Part shown: positions 7,732 to 15,577 of the stretch, one piece after another
How positions within the stretch are numbered: position 1 is the first letter of the stretch
Layout of the letters: every line of letters begins with the position of its first letter
Source of the DNA: CAVVAY01 sp963746465
Lineage (GTDB): Bacteria; Actinomycetota; Actinomycetes; JACCUZ01
Reading direction: 5' to 3'
NCBI GenBank assembly: GCA_963746465.1
Contig: CAVVAY010000005.1
Span: forward strand, 682,001 to 746,000
Length of the DNA stretch: 64,000 bases
Notes under the pieces: generated by a model
What the model saw: the letters and a program-made list of their open reading frames with translations, nothing else
The model's database searches: none
Told to the model about the DNA's origin: nothing
Made by a program: the position numbers and the translations under genes

Positions 7732-9246
7732 TCAGGCCGGGCCGACCAGGCCGGCGACGATCGCGGCCGACAGTCCGACCAGCGGCAGCCCCCCGCCCGG
7801 GTGTGCGGAGCCACCCACGAGGAACAGGCCGGGCACCGGCGAGGCGTTGGCCGGCCGCAGGAACGCGGCTCGGGCACCGTTGGAGGACGTGCCGTAGATC
7901 GCACCGCCGGGAGAGCGGGTCGACTGCTCGAGGTCGGCGGGCGTGCGCACCTCGCGCCAGCGCACGCGGTCCCGGACGTCGAGACCACGGCGCGCCATCA
8001 CGTCCAGCACCCGGTCGGCGTAGGAGGCCGCCAGTCCCGGAGCGGTCCAGTCGACCGCGCCCTTACCGATGCCGTGCCGCGGGGCGTTGACCAGCACGAA
8101 CCACGCCTCCGAGTCGCCGTCCGGACGCAGCGCCGGGTCGTCGGGTGCGCTGATGTAGACCGTGGGCTCGTCGACCGGGCGGGCGCCCCGCCCCGGCCGG
8201 CCGAAGACACCGTCGAACTCGGCGTCGTAGTCCTCCGGGAACAGCACGGTGTGGTGCGCGAGGTCGGGTGTCCGGCCCCTGAGGGCCAGCAGCATGACGA
8301 ACCCCGACAACGACGGTGTCGCCCGGTGCAGCCGGCGTCGGGCGCTGCCGGCCACCCCGCGCGGCAGCAGGTCGTCGTACAGGTGCGCGGCATCGGCGTT
8401 GGTCACGACCACGTCTGCGCCGATCCGCTCACCGTCGGCGAGCTGCACCCCGGCGGCCCGTCCGCCCTCGACAAGGATCGAGGTCACGTCGGCTGAGGTG
8501 CGCAGCCGCACCCCGCGCAGCACCGCCCGGTCGTGCACGGCTTCGCCCAGCCTCCGCAGTCCGCCGGGGACGTACCAGGCGCCGAAGGTCTGCTCGACGT
8601 ACGGCACGACCGACAGCGCAGCGGGAGCCCGCCGCGGGTCCGAGCCGGTGTAGGTCGCGTAGCGGTCCAGGAACATCCGCAGCCGAGGGTCGCGCAGATG
8701 GCTCCGGCCAAGACCGCGCAGGGTCTGCCACGGCGCGACGGTGCGGACGTCCGACGTACGCCGGGCCAGCCGCAGCAGGTCGCGGCCCCCGGCCAGCGGC
8801 GACTCCAGGAACGGGCCGCGTGTCACCTGCCACACGTCGTGGGCCCGGTCGAGGAACCGGTCCCAGTCGGCACCCGCCCCGCTGCCGAACGCCTCCTCCA
8901 GCGCCGCCCGCAGCCGGGCCCGGGACGCGTTGGGCTGGTCCAGCCAGGTGACGTCGTGGCCGTCAACCGCGGGGAACCGGTAGCGCGCCACCGGGTCGAC
9001 CGGGACGAGCTCGACGCTGTCCTCGAGCGGCTTCCCGGTCTTGACGAACAGGTCTCGGTAGACCGCGGGCAGGGTCAGCAGCGACGGACCGGTGTCGAAG
9101 GTGAACCCGTCCCGGCTGAAGGTGCCGAGCTTGCCGCCCCAGGTGGACGCCTGCTCGCAGACGACGACGTCGTGGCCCATGGTCGACAGGCGCGCCGAGA
9201 CCGCCAGCCCGGCCATGCCGGCACCCACCACCACGACCCGCGCCAC
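7732..9246 (-). CDS. CrtI-family carotenoid desaturase/oxidoreductase (CrtD-like)
   Basis: This 504-residue flavoprotein belongs to the phytoene desaturase superfamily. The FAD-binding start is VVVVGAGMAGLAVSARL (GAGMAG at 8-13), then GGKLGTFSRDGFTFDTGPSLLTLP. The end is GLFLVGGSAHPGGGLPLVGLSA. ADLEQSTRSPGGAIYGTSSNG resembles CrtD/CrtI relatives that act on end groups rather than on phytoene. With crtI already present, a 3,4-desaturase role (CrtD) on a hydroxylated acyclic end is a reasonable inference, but a 4,4'-oxidase or unrelated substrate is possible. GTG 9246 lies 6 nt after a strong -10, so it is likely leaderless. Confidence 0.82.
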   Translation of the reverse strand: MARVVVVGAGMAGLAVSARLSTMGHDVVVCEQASTWGGKLGTFSRDGFTFDTGPSLLTLPAVYRDLFVKTGKPLEDSVELVPVDPVARYRFPAVDGHDVTWLDQPNASRARLRAALEEAFGSGAGADWDRFLDRAHDVWQVTRGPFLESPLAGGRDLLRLARRTSDVRTVAPWQTLRGLGRSHLRDPRLRMFLDRYATYTGSDPRRAPAALSVVPYVEQTFGAWYVPGGLRRLGEAVHDRAVLRGVRLRTSADVTSILVEGGRAAGVQLADGERIGADVVVTNADAAHLYDDLLPRGVAGSARRRLHRATPSLSGFVMLLALRGRTPDLAHHTVLFPEDYDAEFDGVFGRPGRGARPVDEPTVYISAPDDPALRPDGDSEAWFVLVNAPRHGIGKGAVDWTAPGLAASYADRVLDVMARRGLDVRDRVRWREVRTPADLEQSTRSPGGAIYGTSSNGARAAFLRPANASPVPGLFLVGGSAHPGGGLPLVGLSAAIVAGLVGPA

Positions 9247-9250
9247 AGCA

Positions 9251-9268
9251 GGACAGTACGAAAGGTCC
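9251..9268. repeat. Copy 1 of an 18-nt motif shared by two promoters
   Basis: GGACAGTACGAAAGGTCC recurs at 11655-11672 with one mismatch. It is an imperfect dyad (GGAC-N10-GTCC). This copy lies between the divergent CrtD-like gene and the first sulfite-oxidase-like gene and contains the -10 of the former. Confidence 0.7.
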
Positions 9269-9280
9269 CTCTCCGGCCAA
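9253..9280 (-). promoter_or_regulatory. Promoter of the CrtD-like gene
   Basis: On the minus strand TTGGCC (9280-9275), a 16-nt spacer and TACTGT (9258-9253) are followed after 6 nt by GTG 9246. This geometry predicts a leaderless mRNA. The same TACTGT hexamer occurs in the mraZ and SOS promoters of this window. Confidence 0.65.
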
Positions 9281-9312
9281 TCCGACGGGGCGGTCGGTGG
9301 AGAACACCCGGT

Positions 9313-10863
9313 GTGAGCGACAAGACGGTGAGCCCGGGACGCAGCAGCTACCTGCTCGGTGCGCTGACCGGACTGCTCGCCGCCCTCGCCGCCCTGGCCG
9401 CTGCCGAGCTCGCCGCCGTCCTCGTCCGCCCGGAGGCGTCGCCCGTGGTCGCGGTGGGGGGCAGCGTCATCGACGCGACACCGACCTGGCTCAAGGAGTA
9501 TGCGATACGCCAGTTCGGCACCAATGACAAGCCGGTCCTGATCGGATCGATCCTGGCCGTGCTGGTCCTGCTCTCACTCGTCACCGGGGCGCTCGCGGTG
9601 CGTCGTCGGGCGATCGGCCTGGCCGGCGTGGCGGTGCTCGGGCTGGTCGGGGCGGCAGCTGCCGCGACCCGTCCGGCCGCGCAGCTGCTCGACCCCGTCC
9701 CGTCCCTCGTCGGTGCCGTTGTCGGCGCGCTGGCCATGATCCTCGTGCTGCGTCGGGTCGTTGCCCGGCCGCAGGAAGGCGGCGCGGCCACCGACGAGAG
9801 CCGTCGGCAGGTGCTGGTCACCGCGCTCTGCGTCGGTGCGGCCGCCGTCGCCGCCGGGACGGTGGGACGTCTCGTCAACAGCCGGCGCGGGGACGTCACC
9901 GCCGCCCGGGCCGCGGTGGACCTGCCGGTGCCGACCAGCGCCGCCTCCCCGTTGCCCGCCGGCAGCGAGCTGAAGATCAGGGACCTCAGCCCGTTCACCA
10001 CGCCGAACAAGGACTTCTACCGGGTCGACACCGCCCTGGTCGTGCCGCAGGTCGGCACCGACGGCTGGACGCTGAAGGTGCACGGCATGGTCGACACGGA
10101 GATCGAGCTGAGCTTCGACCAGCTGCTGGCGCGTGACCTGATCGAGCGGGACATCACCCTGACCTGCGTCTCGAACGAGGTCGGCGGCCGCTACGCCGGC
10201 ACCGCGCGCTGGCTCGGGGCGCCGCTGGCCGACCTGCTGAAGGAGGCCGGCGTCGACCCTCGGGCGGACATGATCCTGAGCACGTCGACCGACGGGATGA
10301 CCATCGGCACCCCGACCGCCGTGGTGATGGACGGTCGGGACGCGCTGCTCGCCGTCGGGATGAACGGTGAGCCACTGCCCGCGGAGCACGGCTTCCCGGT
10401 GCGGATGGTCGTCCCCGGGCTCTACGGCTACGTCTCCGCCACCAAGTGGCTGACCGACCTCGAGCTCACCCGCTTCGACGCGGCGACGCCGTACTGGACC
10501 AAGCGCGGGTGGGCCAAGAAGGCTCCGATCCGGACGATGTCGCGCATCGACACGCCACGGCCGTTCGGCAAGCTGCAGGCCGGCAAGGTCGCCGTGGCCG
10601 GGGTCGCCTGGGCTCAGCACCGCGGCGTCGACAAGGTCGAGGTACGGGTCGACGGCGGCGCCTGGCAGAAGGCCCGGCTGGCCGAGGTGCCCTCGACCGA
10701 CACCTGGCGGCAGTGGGTGTGGGAGTGGGACGCCACCTCTGGAGGTCACACCCTCGAGGTCCGCGCCACTGACAGCACCGGCATCGCCCAACCGGAGAAG
10801 CGCAGGACTCCCTACCCGTCCGGCGCGACCGGATGGCACTCGACCGCAGTGACGGTCACCTGA
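9313..10863 (+). CDS. Membrane-anchored molybdopterin oxidoreductase, sulfite-oxidase family (copy 1)
   Basis: This 516-residue protein begins with about five membrane helices (LLGALTGLLAALAALAAAE, VLIGSILAVLVLLSLVTG and others to about residue 190). The extracytoplasmic oxidoreductase domain follows. C285 in TLTCVSNEVGGRYAG is the expected molybdenum ligand. The Mo-co dimerisation-like domain, with VAGVAWAQHRGVDKVEVRVDGGAW, closes the protein. Substrate is unknown. GTG 9313 was chosen; GTG 9328 is an alternative. It is roughly three-quarters identical by eye to the gene at 11698, and both share an upstream motif, so this is a tandem duplication flanking a fasciclin gene. Confidence 0.88.
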   Translation: MSDKTVSPGRSSYLLGALTGLLAALAALAAAELAAVLVRPEASPVVAVGGSVIDATPTWLKEYAIRQFGTNDKPVLIGSILAVLVLLSLVTGALAVRRRAIGLAGVAVLGLVGAAAAATRPAAQLLDPVPSLVGAVVGALAMILVLRRVVARPQEGGAATDESRRQVLVTALCVGAAAVAAGTVGRLVNSRRGDVTAARAAVDLPVPTSAASPLPAGSELKIRDLSPFTTPNKDFYRVDTALVVPQVGTDGWTLKVHGMVDTEIELSFDQLLARDLIERDITLTCVSNEVGGRYAGTARWLGAPLADLLKEAGVDPRADMILSTSTDGMTIGTPTAVVMDGRDALLAVGMNGEPLPAEHGFPVRMVVPGLYGYVSATKWLTDLELTRFDAATPYWTKRGWAKKAPIRTMSRIDTPRPFGKLQAGKVAVAGVAWAQHRGVDKVEVRVDGGAWQKARLAEVPSTDTWRQWVWEWDATSGGHTLEVRATDSTGIAQPEKRRTPYPSGATGWHSTAVTVT

Positions 10864-10937
10864 TCCCTGCCACACCACCACGTCCCCGCCGCCGTGCGGG
10901 CGCGAAGCCACACCCCAACCCGAACAGGAGCTCCACC

Positions 10938-11585
10938 ATGAAGGTTCGTTCCCGCAAGGTCGCTATCGCGGCGGCCGCCCTGATGCTCGCCGCGCCCGCC
11001 CTTGCCGCGTGCGGCGGCGACAGCGACGCAGCAAGCACCGGCTCCGACTCCAGCAGCAGCGCGCCCGAGAGCACGCCGATGGAGAGCGACTCCACCGAGA
11101 TGACTGCCGACGAGCCGTTCGGCCCCGGTTGCGCCGATGTCCCGGCTTCCGGTGCCGGCAGCTTCGACGGGATGGCGCAGGAGCCGGTCGCCACCGCGGC
11201 GTCCAGCAACCCGCTGCTCTCCACCCTGGTCACCGCCGTCGGTGAAGCCGGTCTCGTCGACACGCTGAACAGCGCCGAGGACATCACCGTGTTCGCCCCG
11301 AGCAACGACGCGTTCGCGGCGATGGACCAGGCCACGCTGAAGAAGGCGATGAAGGACCCGAAGGGTCTGCTGTCGACCGTCCTGACCTACCACGTGGTCG
11401 AGGGCAAGCTGGCCCCGGCCGACCTCGCGGGCACGCACAAGAGCCTGCAGGGCGGCGAGGTCACCGTCGAGGGCAGTGGTGAGGACTTCACCGTCGACGG
11501 CAACGCGAAGGTCGTGTGCGGGAACGTGCAGACCGCCAACGCCACCGTCTACATCATCGACCAGGTCCTGATGCCGAAGATGTGA
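10938..11585 (+). CDS. Fasciclin-domain lipoprotein
   Basis: This secreted 215-residue protein has a lipoprotein signal: KVRSRK, a hydrophobic stretch and lipobox LAAC with the lipidated Cys at residue 25. A Ser/Thr/Asp/Glu-rich linker follows to about residue 70. One FAS1 domain then occupies the rest (DITVFAPSNDAFAAMD, LLSTVLTYHVVEGKL, TANATVYIIDQVLMP), as in mycobacterial MPT70/MPT83. FAS1 domains usually mediate adhesion or protein contacts. An AGGAG ribosome-binding site lies 7 nt before ATG 10938. It sits between two paralogous molybdoenzymes and could be their surface partner, which is inference. Confidence 0.92.
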   Translation: MKVRSRKVAIAAAALMLAAPALAACGGDSDAASTGSDSSSSAPESTPMESDSTEMTADEPFGPGCADVPASGAGSFDGMAQEPVATAASSNPLLSTLVTAVGEAGLVDTLNSAEDITVFAPSNDAFAAMDQATLKKAMKDPKGLLSTVLTYHVVEGKLAPADLAGTHKSLQGGEVTVEGSGEDFTVDGNAKVVCGNVQTANATVYIIDQVLMPKM

Positions 11586-11600
11586 TCGACCCGCAGCACC

Positions 11601-11637
11601 GCACCAGGCCCCGGTCGAGCAGACCGGGGCCTGGTGC
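11601..11637 (+). terminator. Intrinsic terminator after the fasciclin gene
   Basis: A perfect 16-bp stem (11601-11616 with 11622-11637) closes on the 5-nt loop GAGCA, 15 nt after the fasciclin stop. There is no T-tract. It separates the fasciclin gene from the second molybdoenzyme. Confidence 0.85.
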
Positions 11638-11654
11638 GTGTCGGGACCGCAGGA

Positions 11655-11672
11655 GGACAGTACGAGAGGTCC
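11655..11672. repeat. Copy 2 of the 18-nt motif
   Basis: GGACAGTACGAGAGGTCC differs from copy 1 (9251-9268) at one base. It lies 25 nt before the start of the second sulfite-oxidase-like gene. It may be a regulatory site kept after duplication. Confidence 0.7.
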
Positions 11673-11697
11673 GGATCCCCACCCGAGAGGCTGCCCG

Positions 11698-13236
11698 GTG
11701 CCCAGACGCCCCGTGCTCGGTGCTCTCGTCGGTCTGCTCGCAGCCGTCGCAGGGCTGGCCGCCGCCGAGCTCGCCGCCGCCCTCGTGCGGCCGCAGGCCT
11801 CACCGGTGGTCGCGGTCGGCGGCAGCGTCATCGACGCCACGCCGACCTGGCTCAAGGAGTATGCGATCCGGCAGTTCGGCACCAACGACAAGCCGGTGCT
11901 GATCGGGTCGATCCTCGTCGTGCTCGTCCTCCTCTCGCTGGTCACCGGCGCCCTCGCCGTTCGGCACCGGTCCGTGGGGCTCGCCGGCGTCGCCGCGCTC
12001 GGCCTGGTCGGCGCCGCGGCGGCGGCCACCCGGCCGGACGCCCAGCCGCTGGACCCGTTCCCCGCCCTGGTCGGCGCTGTCGTCGGCACGATGGTGCTGA
12101 TCCTGCTGCTGCGCCCGCTCGACGCCGCAGCGGACGCCGACGGCACCGACGAGGCGGACGGCCCCGACCGCCGGCGGCGACAGCTCCTGGTGACCGCACT
12201 GTGGGTGGGCGCTGCGTCACTGGCCGCCGGTGTGGTCGGCCGCACCGTCAACGCGCGGCGCGGCGGGGTCCAGGCGTCGCGCGCCGCGGTCGAGCTGCCG
12301 AGGCCGGTCAGTGCGGCCCCGCCGCTGCCGCCCGGCAGCGAGTTCAGGGTCAAGAACCTGAGCCCGTTCTTCACGCCCAACGACGAGTTCTACCGGGTCG
12401 ACACCGCGCTGGTCGTGCCGGGGCTCACTACCGACGCGTGGCGGCTCCGGGTGCACGGCATGGTCGAGAACGAGATCGAGCTGACCTTCGACCAGCTGCT
12501 GGCACGCGACATGGTGGAGCGCGACATCACCCTCACCTGCGTCTCGAACGAGGTCGGCGGCCGGTACGCCGGCAACGCGCGCTGGCTCGGCGCCCTGCTG
12601 GCCGACCTGCTCACGGAGGCCGGCGTCGACCCCCGGGCCGACATGATCTTCAGCAGGTCCACCGACGGCATGACGATCGGCACCCCCACCGCCGTGGTGA
12701 TGGACGGCCGCGACGCCTTGCTCGCGGTGGGGATGAACGGTGAGCCGTTGCCGCTCGAGCACGGCTTCCCGGTGCGGATGGTGGTGCCGGGGTTGTACGG
12801 CTACGTGTCCGCGACCAAGTGGCTGACCGACCTCGAGCTCACCCGGTTCGACAAGGAGCAGGCCTATTGGACGGTGCGCAGCTGGGCACCCGAAGGTCCG
12901 ATCAAGACCGCGTCGCGGATCGACGCGCCGCAGCCGTTCGACCGGGTGCCCGCGGGGCGGGTCGCCGTCGCGGGTGTCGCATGGGCGCAGCACGTCGGGG
13001 TCTCGAAGGTCGAGGTCCGGGTCGACGGGGGGCGATGGCAGGTGGCCCGGCTGGCCGACGTGCCGTCGGTGGACACCTGGCGGCAGTGGATCTGGGAGTG
13101 GGAGGCCACCTCCGGCGAGCACATCCTCGAGGTCCGCGCCACCGACCGCACCGGCGCGACCCAGCCCGAGAAGCGGACCGACCCCTTCCCGTCCGGCGCA
13201 ACGGGATGGTCGTCGACCCCCGTGACGGTCGCCTGA
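11698..13236 (+). CDS. Membrane-anchored molybdopterin oxidoreductase, sulfite-oxidase family (copy 2)
   Basis: This 512-residue paralogue of the gene at 9313 keeps the same layout: about five N-terminal membrane helices, then the oxidoreductase domain with the molybdenum-ligand Cys C281 (TLTCVSNEVGG), then the dimerisation-like domain with VRVDGGRWQVARLADVPSVDTWRQWIWEWEA. GTG 11698 is supported by GAGAGG seven bases upstream. A GTG at 11638 is in frame, but it lies directly behind the terminator and lacks a ribosome site. The strongest differences from copy 1 are in the linker around residues 140-200. It converges with the VOC gene at 13 nt spacing. Confidence 0.88.
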   Translation: MPRRPVLGALVGLLAAVAGLAAAELAAALVRPQASPVVAVGGSVIDATPTWLKEYAIRQFGTNDKPVLIGSILVVLVLLSLVTGALAVRHRSVGLAGVAALGLVGAAAAATRPDAQPLDPFPALVGAVVGTMVLILLLRPLDAAADADGTDEADGPDRRRRQLLVTALWVGAASLAAGVVGRTVNARRGGVQASRAAVELPRPVSAAPPLPPGSEFRVKNLSPFFTPNDEFYRVDTALVVPGLTTDAWRLRVHGMVENEIELTFDQLLARDMVERDITLTCVSNEVGGRYAGNARWLGALLADLLTEAGVDPRADMIFSRSTDGMTIGTPTAVVMDGRDALLAVGMNGEPLPLEHGFPVRMVVPGLYGYVSATKWLTDLELTRFDKEQAYWTVRSWAPEGPIKTASRIDAPQPFDRVPAGRVAVAGVAWAQHVGVSKVEVRVDGGRWQVARLADVPSVDTWRQWIWEWEATSGEHILEVRATDRTGATQPEKRTDPFPSGATGWSSTPVTVA

Positions 13237-13249
13237 GCAGAGCCCCGCG

Positions 13250-13633
13250 TCAGCCCAGCGGCTCGACTCGCGAGCGGAGGACGCAGAGCTCGTTGCCCTC
13301 CGGGTCGGCCAGCACGACCCAGGTCTGCTCACCCTGGCCGACGTCGGCGCGGGTGGCGCCGAGCGCGATGATCCGCTCGACCTCGGCCTCCTGGTCGCGG
13401 TCGGTGGCGTTCAGGTCGAGGTGCAGCCGGTTCTTCGCGGACTTCGGTCCGTCCGGGGTGCGCACCACCATCACCGTCGGACCGGAGCCGTCCGGCCCCT
13501 TCAGCTGCCGGTACCAGTCGTCCGGGCCGTCGGAGCTGTCGACCACGTCGTAGCCGAGCACCTCGGCCCAGAAGGCGCCGACCCGCTCGTGGTCCTGGCA
13601 GTCGAGAACGATCTCGGTGAGTCGGCTGGCCAC
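13250..13633 (-). CDS. VOC (glyoxalase/bleomycin resistance) family protein
   Basis: This 127-residue protein has the vicinal-oxygen-chelate pattern of actinobacterial VOC proteins: LTEIVLDCQDHERVGAFWAEVLGYDV at the start, NRLHLDLNATDRDQEAEVERIIALGA in the middle and WVVLADPEGNELCVL at the end. Such domains bind metal and catalyse isomerisation or bind small ligands. The actual substrate is unknown. GTG 13633 is supported by GAGAGGA seven bases upstream. It is the last gene of the minus-strand run but is separated from the glycosyltransferase by 34 nt in the same direction. Confidence 0.88.
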   Translation of the reverse strand: MASRLTEIVLDCQDHERVGAFWAEVLGYDVVDSSDGPDDWYRQLKGPDGSGPTVMVVRTPDGPKSAKNRLHLDLNATDRDQEAEVERIIALGATRADVGQGEQTWVVLADPEGNELCVLRSRVEPLG

Positions 13634-13667
13634 GACGTGGTCCTCTCGGTCGGTGTCGGCAATGACG

Positions 13668-14780
13668 CTACCGACGCCTCCCGACCGGCCGGCCGCGAGT
13701 GGTGAGGGTGCCGGCCCGCCGGCGGCGTACCGACGTCGCGACCAGCCAGCCGAAGGTGGCGACCGACGCCGGATGGGCGAGGCTGTCCGGCCAGACCCGC
13801 GACCCGGTACGCCGGGCAGCGAGCACCCGGCCGGCGACTCCTGCCGCGTAGCCCACCAGCCCGGCCCGCGAGCCGCGCAGCGCCATGACCGGTGGCAGCA
13901 GGTAGACGACGCCGAGGACGCCGACCACAGCGGCAGCACCGGCGGGAGAGCCGAACGCCGACCACAACGACTTCGCGTAGCCGTCGCGCAGCTGCGCCCA
14001 CCCGTCGTACATCCGGCATTCGGCGACGTCGGTGCCGTCGACCACGGTTCCCCTGCCGCCGGTGCGTTTCACCGCGCGGAGCAGCGCGACGTCCTCGAGC
14101 ATCTCGGCGCGCACCGATGCGTGCCCGCCGGCCCGCCGGTAGGCCGCCGCGTCGACGACGAGCAGCTGTCCGTTCGCAGCCGCCAACGACTCGCGGCCGG
14201 AGCGCTCGGCCACCCGGAGCGGAAGGGTCGTGAGCCACGACCACTGCAGCAGCGGCTGCACCAGTCGCTCCGCCGCGGTCACCGCCACCTGCCGGGGGTA
14301 CGGCGACACGAGGTCGAGGCCGCTCCAGCGCAGCAGTGCGACCGACGACGCCACCGCGTGCGGCGCCAGCACGACGTCGGCGTCGAGGAACACCAGCGCC
14401 GCCGCGTCCCCAGCCACCTCCGCCAGCTGGTGGCAGGCCCACGGCTTCCCCCACCAGCCCTCGGGCAGCTCCGCACCGTCCAGCAGCCGCAGCCGCGGGT
14501 CGGCACCGGCCACCCGGCGCACCACCTCGGCGGTGCCGTCGGTGGACCCGTCGTCGAGCACCAGCACGTGCAGGTCGCGGACCCCGACCTGGCCCAGCAC
14601 CGACCGCAGGCACGGCTCGACCCGGTGCGCCTCGTCGCGGACCGGGAGCAGCACGGCCACCGGCTCGGCGACCGGCGGCGGCTCGGCAGGAGGCACCCGG
14701 AGCCGGCGCAGGTTCCAGGCGGTGTGCAGCGTGCCCGTGACGGCCAGCACGGCACCGGCCCGGGTCAGCCCCCGGGTCAC
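13668..14780 (-). CDS. Family 2 glycosyltransferase, CruG/CruC-like
   Basis: This 370-residue GT2 enzyme has an N-terminal membrane helix, then VAVLLPVRDEAHRVEPCLRSVL, the nucleotide-binding VLDDGSTDGT, and FLDADVVLAPHA (the DxD motif). WWGKPWACHQLA is typical of CrtQ/CruC/CruG-type carotenoid glycosyltransferases. Two hydrophobic helices close the protein. It overlaps the CruF gene by 4 nt (GTGA). In cyanobacteria CruF and CruG are encoded together and make myxoxanthophyll, so a role in glycosylating the hydroxylated carotenoid end is likely but inferred from pairing. Confidence 0.8.
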   Translation of the reverse strand: MTRGLTRAGAVLAVTGTLHTAWNLRRLRVPPAEPPPVAEPVAVLLPVRDEAHRVEPCLRSVLGQVGVRDLHVLVLDDGSTDGTAEVVRRVAGADPRLRLLDGAELPEGWWGKPWACHQLAEVAGDAAALVFLDADVVLAPHAVASSVALLRWSGLDLVSPYPRQVAVTAAERLVQPLLQWSWLTTLPLRVAERSGRESLAAANGQLLVVDAAAYRRAGGHASVRAEMLEDVALLRAVKRTGGRGTVVDGTDVAECRMYDGWAQLRDGYAKSLWSAFGSPAGAAAVVGVLGVVYLLPPVMALRGSRAGLVGYAAGVAGRVLAARRTGSRVWPDSLAHPASVATFGWLVATSVRRRRAGTLTTRGRPVGRRR

Positions 14781-15577
14781 GGCCGCGACTGCCACAACGA
14801 CCAGGCGTAGGGCAGCACGAGCAGGCCGAGCAGCACTCCACCGACGAGTGCGACCGAGCCGGTGCCGAACCAGAAGACGTTGCCGAGAACGTAGCCCAGC
14901 CAGGTCCACACCAGCAGGGTGGCGGGCAACGACTCGTCGGCATGCCGGTGCCCCTGGTCGCGCGGAAGGACCATCACCAGCACGAGCATCATCAGCGTCC
15001 CGACGACCAGCCAGCCGGCGAAGTTGGTCAGCGGGATGCCGGGGACACCGGGCAGCGCAGTCTCGGGGTCGGCCCAGGTCCAGTGCCCGTCGGCGACCAT
15101 CTGCGGGTCGAGGAAGACGTCCCACGCCGTGAGTCCGTAGGCGCCGACCAGCACCACCCACCGCCGGGAGAGCCGGCGCGCGGCCAGCAGCACCGGGTAG
15201 GCCATCATCGTCCAGGCCAGCGGCACGACCAACGGCACGTCGAGGATCTCCGGGCCGAGCGTCCCGGCGTAGGAGTAGTCACCGAACGGCAGCCCGGTGC
15301 GGACACCCACCGCCTCGACGGCCAGCCCGCCGCCGGCCGTGACGACGACGAGGCCGACGGCCCAGCCGAGACCGCGGTGCACCAGGGCGTGCAGCACGCA
15401 GGTGCTCGCGAACGCCACGACGGTCCAGATCGTCACGCGGTGCAGCCACCGGTCGTCGACCAGCGGGTAGGCGATCTCCAGGCCCACCGTGCAGGCTGCG
15501 AGCAGCCAGGTGAGCCCGACGGCGGCACCGGACGGGTGCCGACCGCGGCTGCGCACGCCGTACACCGTGGCCGTCAT
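14777..15577 (-). CDS. cruF: Carotenoid biosynthesis protein CruF (carotenoid 1',2'-hydratase family)
   Basis: This 266-residue protein has about seven membrane helices and the DUF422 family core: GLPFGDYSYAGTLGPEILDVPLVVPLAWTMMAYP, then LTAWDVFLDPQMVADGHWTWADPE, then GIPLTNFAGWLVVG. CruF of Deinococcus and cyanobacteria adds water across the 1',2' double bond of an acyclic psi end, producing a tertiary hydroxyl. ATG 15577 overlaps the upstream stop by 4 nt, and its stop overlaps the glycosyltransferase start by 4 nt. All three are therefore translationally coupled. An acyclic end must remain in the substrate, so the final pigment is probably acyclic or monocyclic. Confidence 0.87.
   Translation of the reverse strand: MTATVYGVRSRGRHPSGAAVGLTWLLAACTVGLEIAYPLVDDRWLHRVTIWTVVAFASTCVLHALVHRGLGWAVGLVVVTAGGGLAVEAVGVRTGLPFGDYSYAGTLGPEILDVPLVVPLAWTMMAYPVLLAARRLSRRWVVLVGAYGLTAWDVFLDPQMVADGHWTWADPETALPGVPGIPLTNFAGWLVVGTLMMLVLVMVLPRDQGHRHADESLPATLLVWTWLGYVLGNVFWFGTGSVALVGGVLLGLLVLPYAWSLWQSRP

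Noticed and set aside
11638..11700. GTG 11638 as start of the second molybdoenzyme
   Set aside because: It lies immediately behind the terminator stem and has no ribosome site; GTG 11698 has GAGAGG at good distance.
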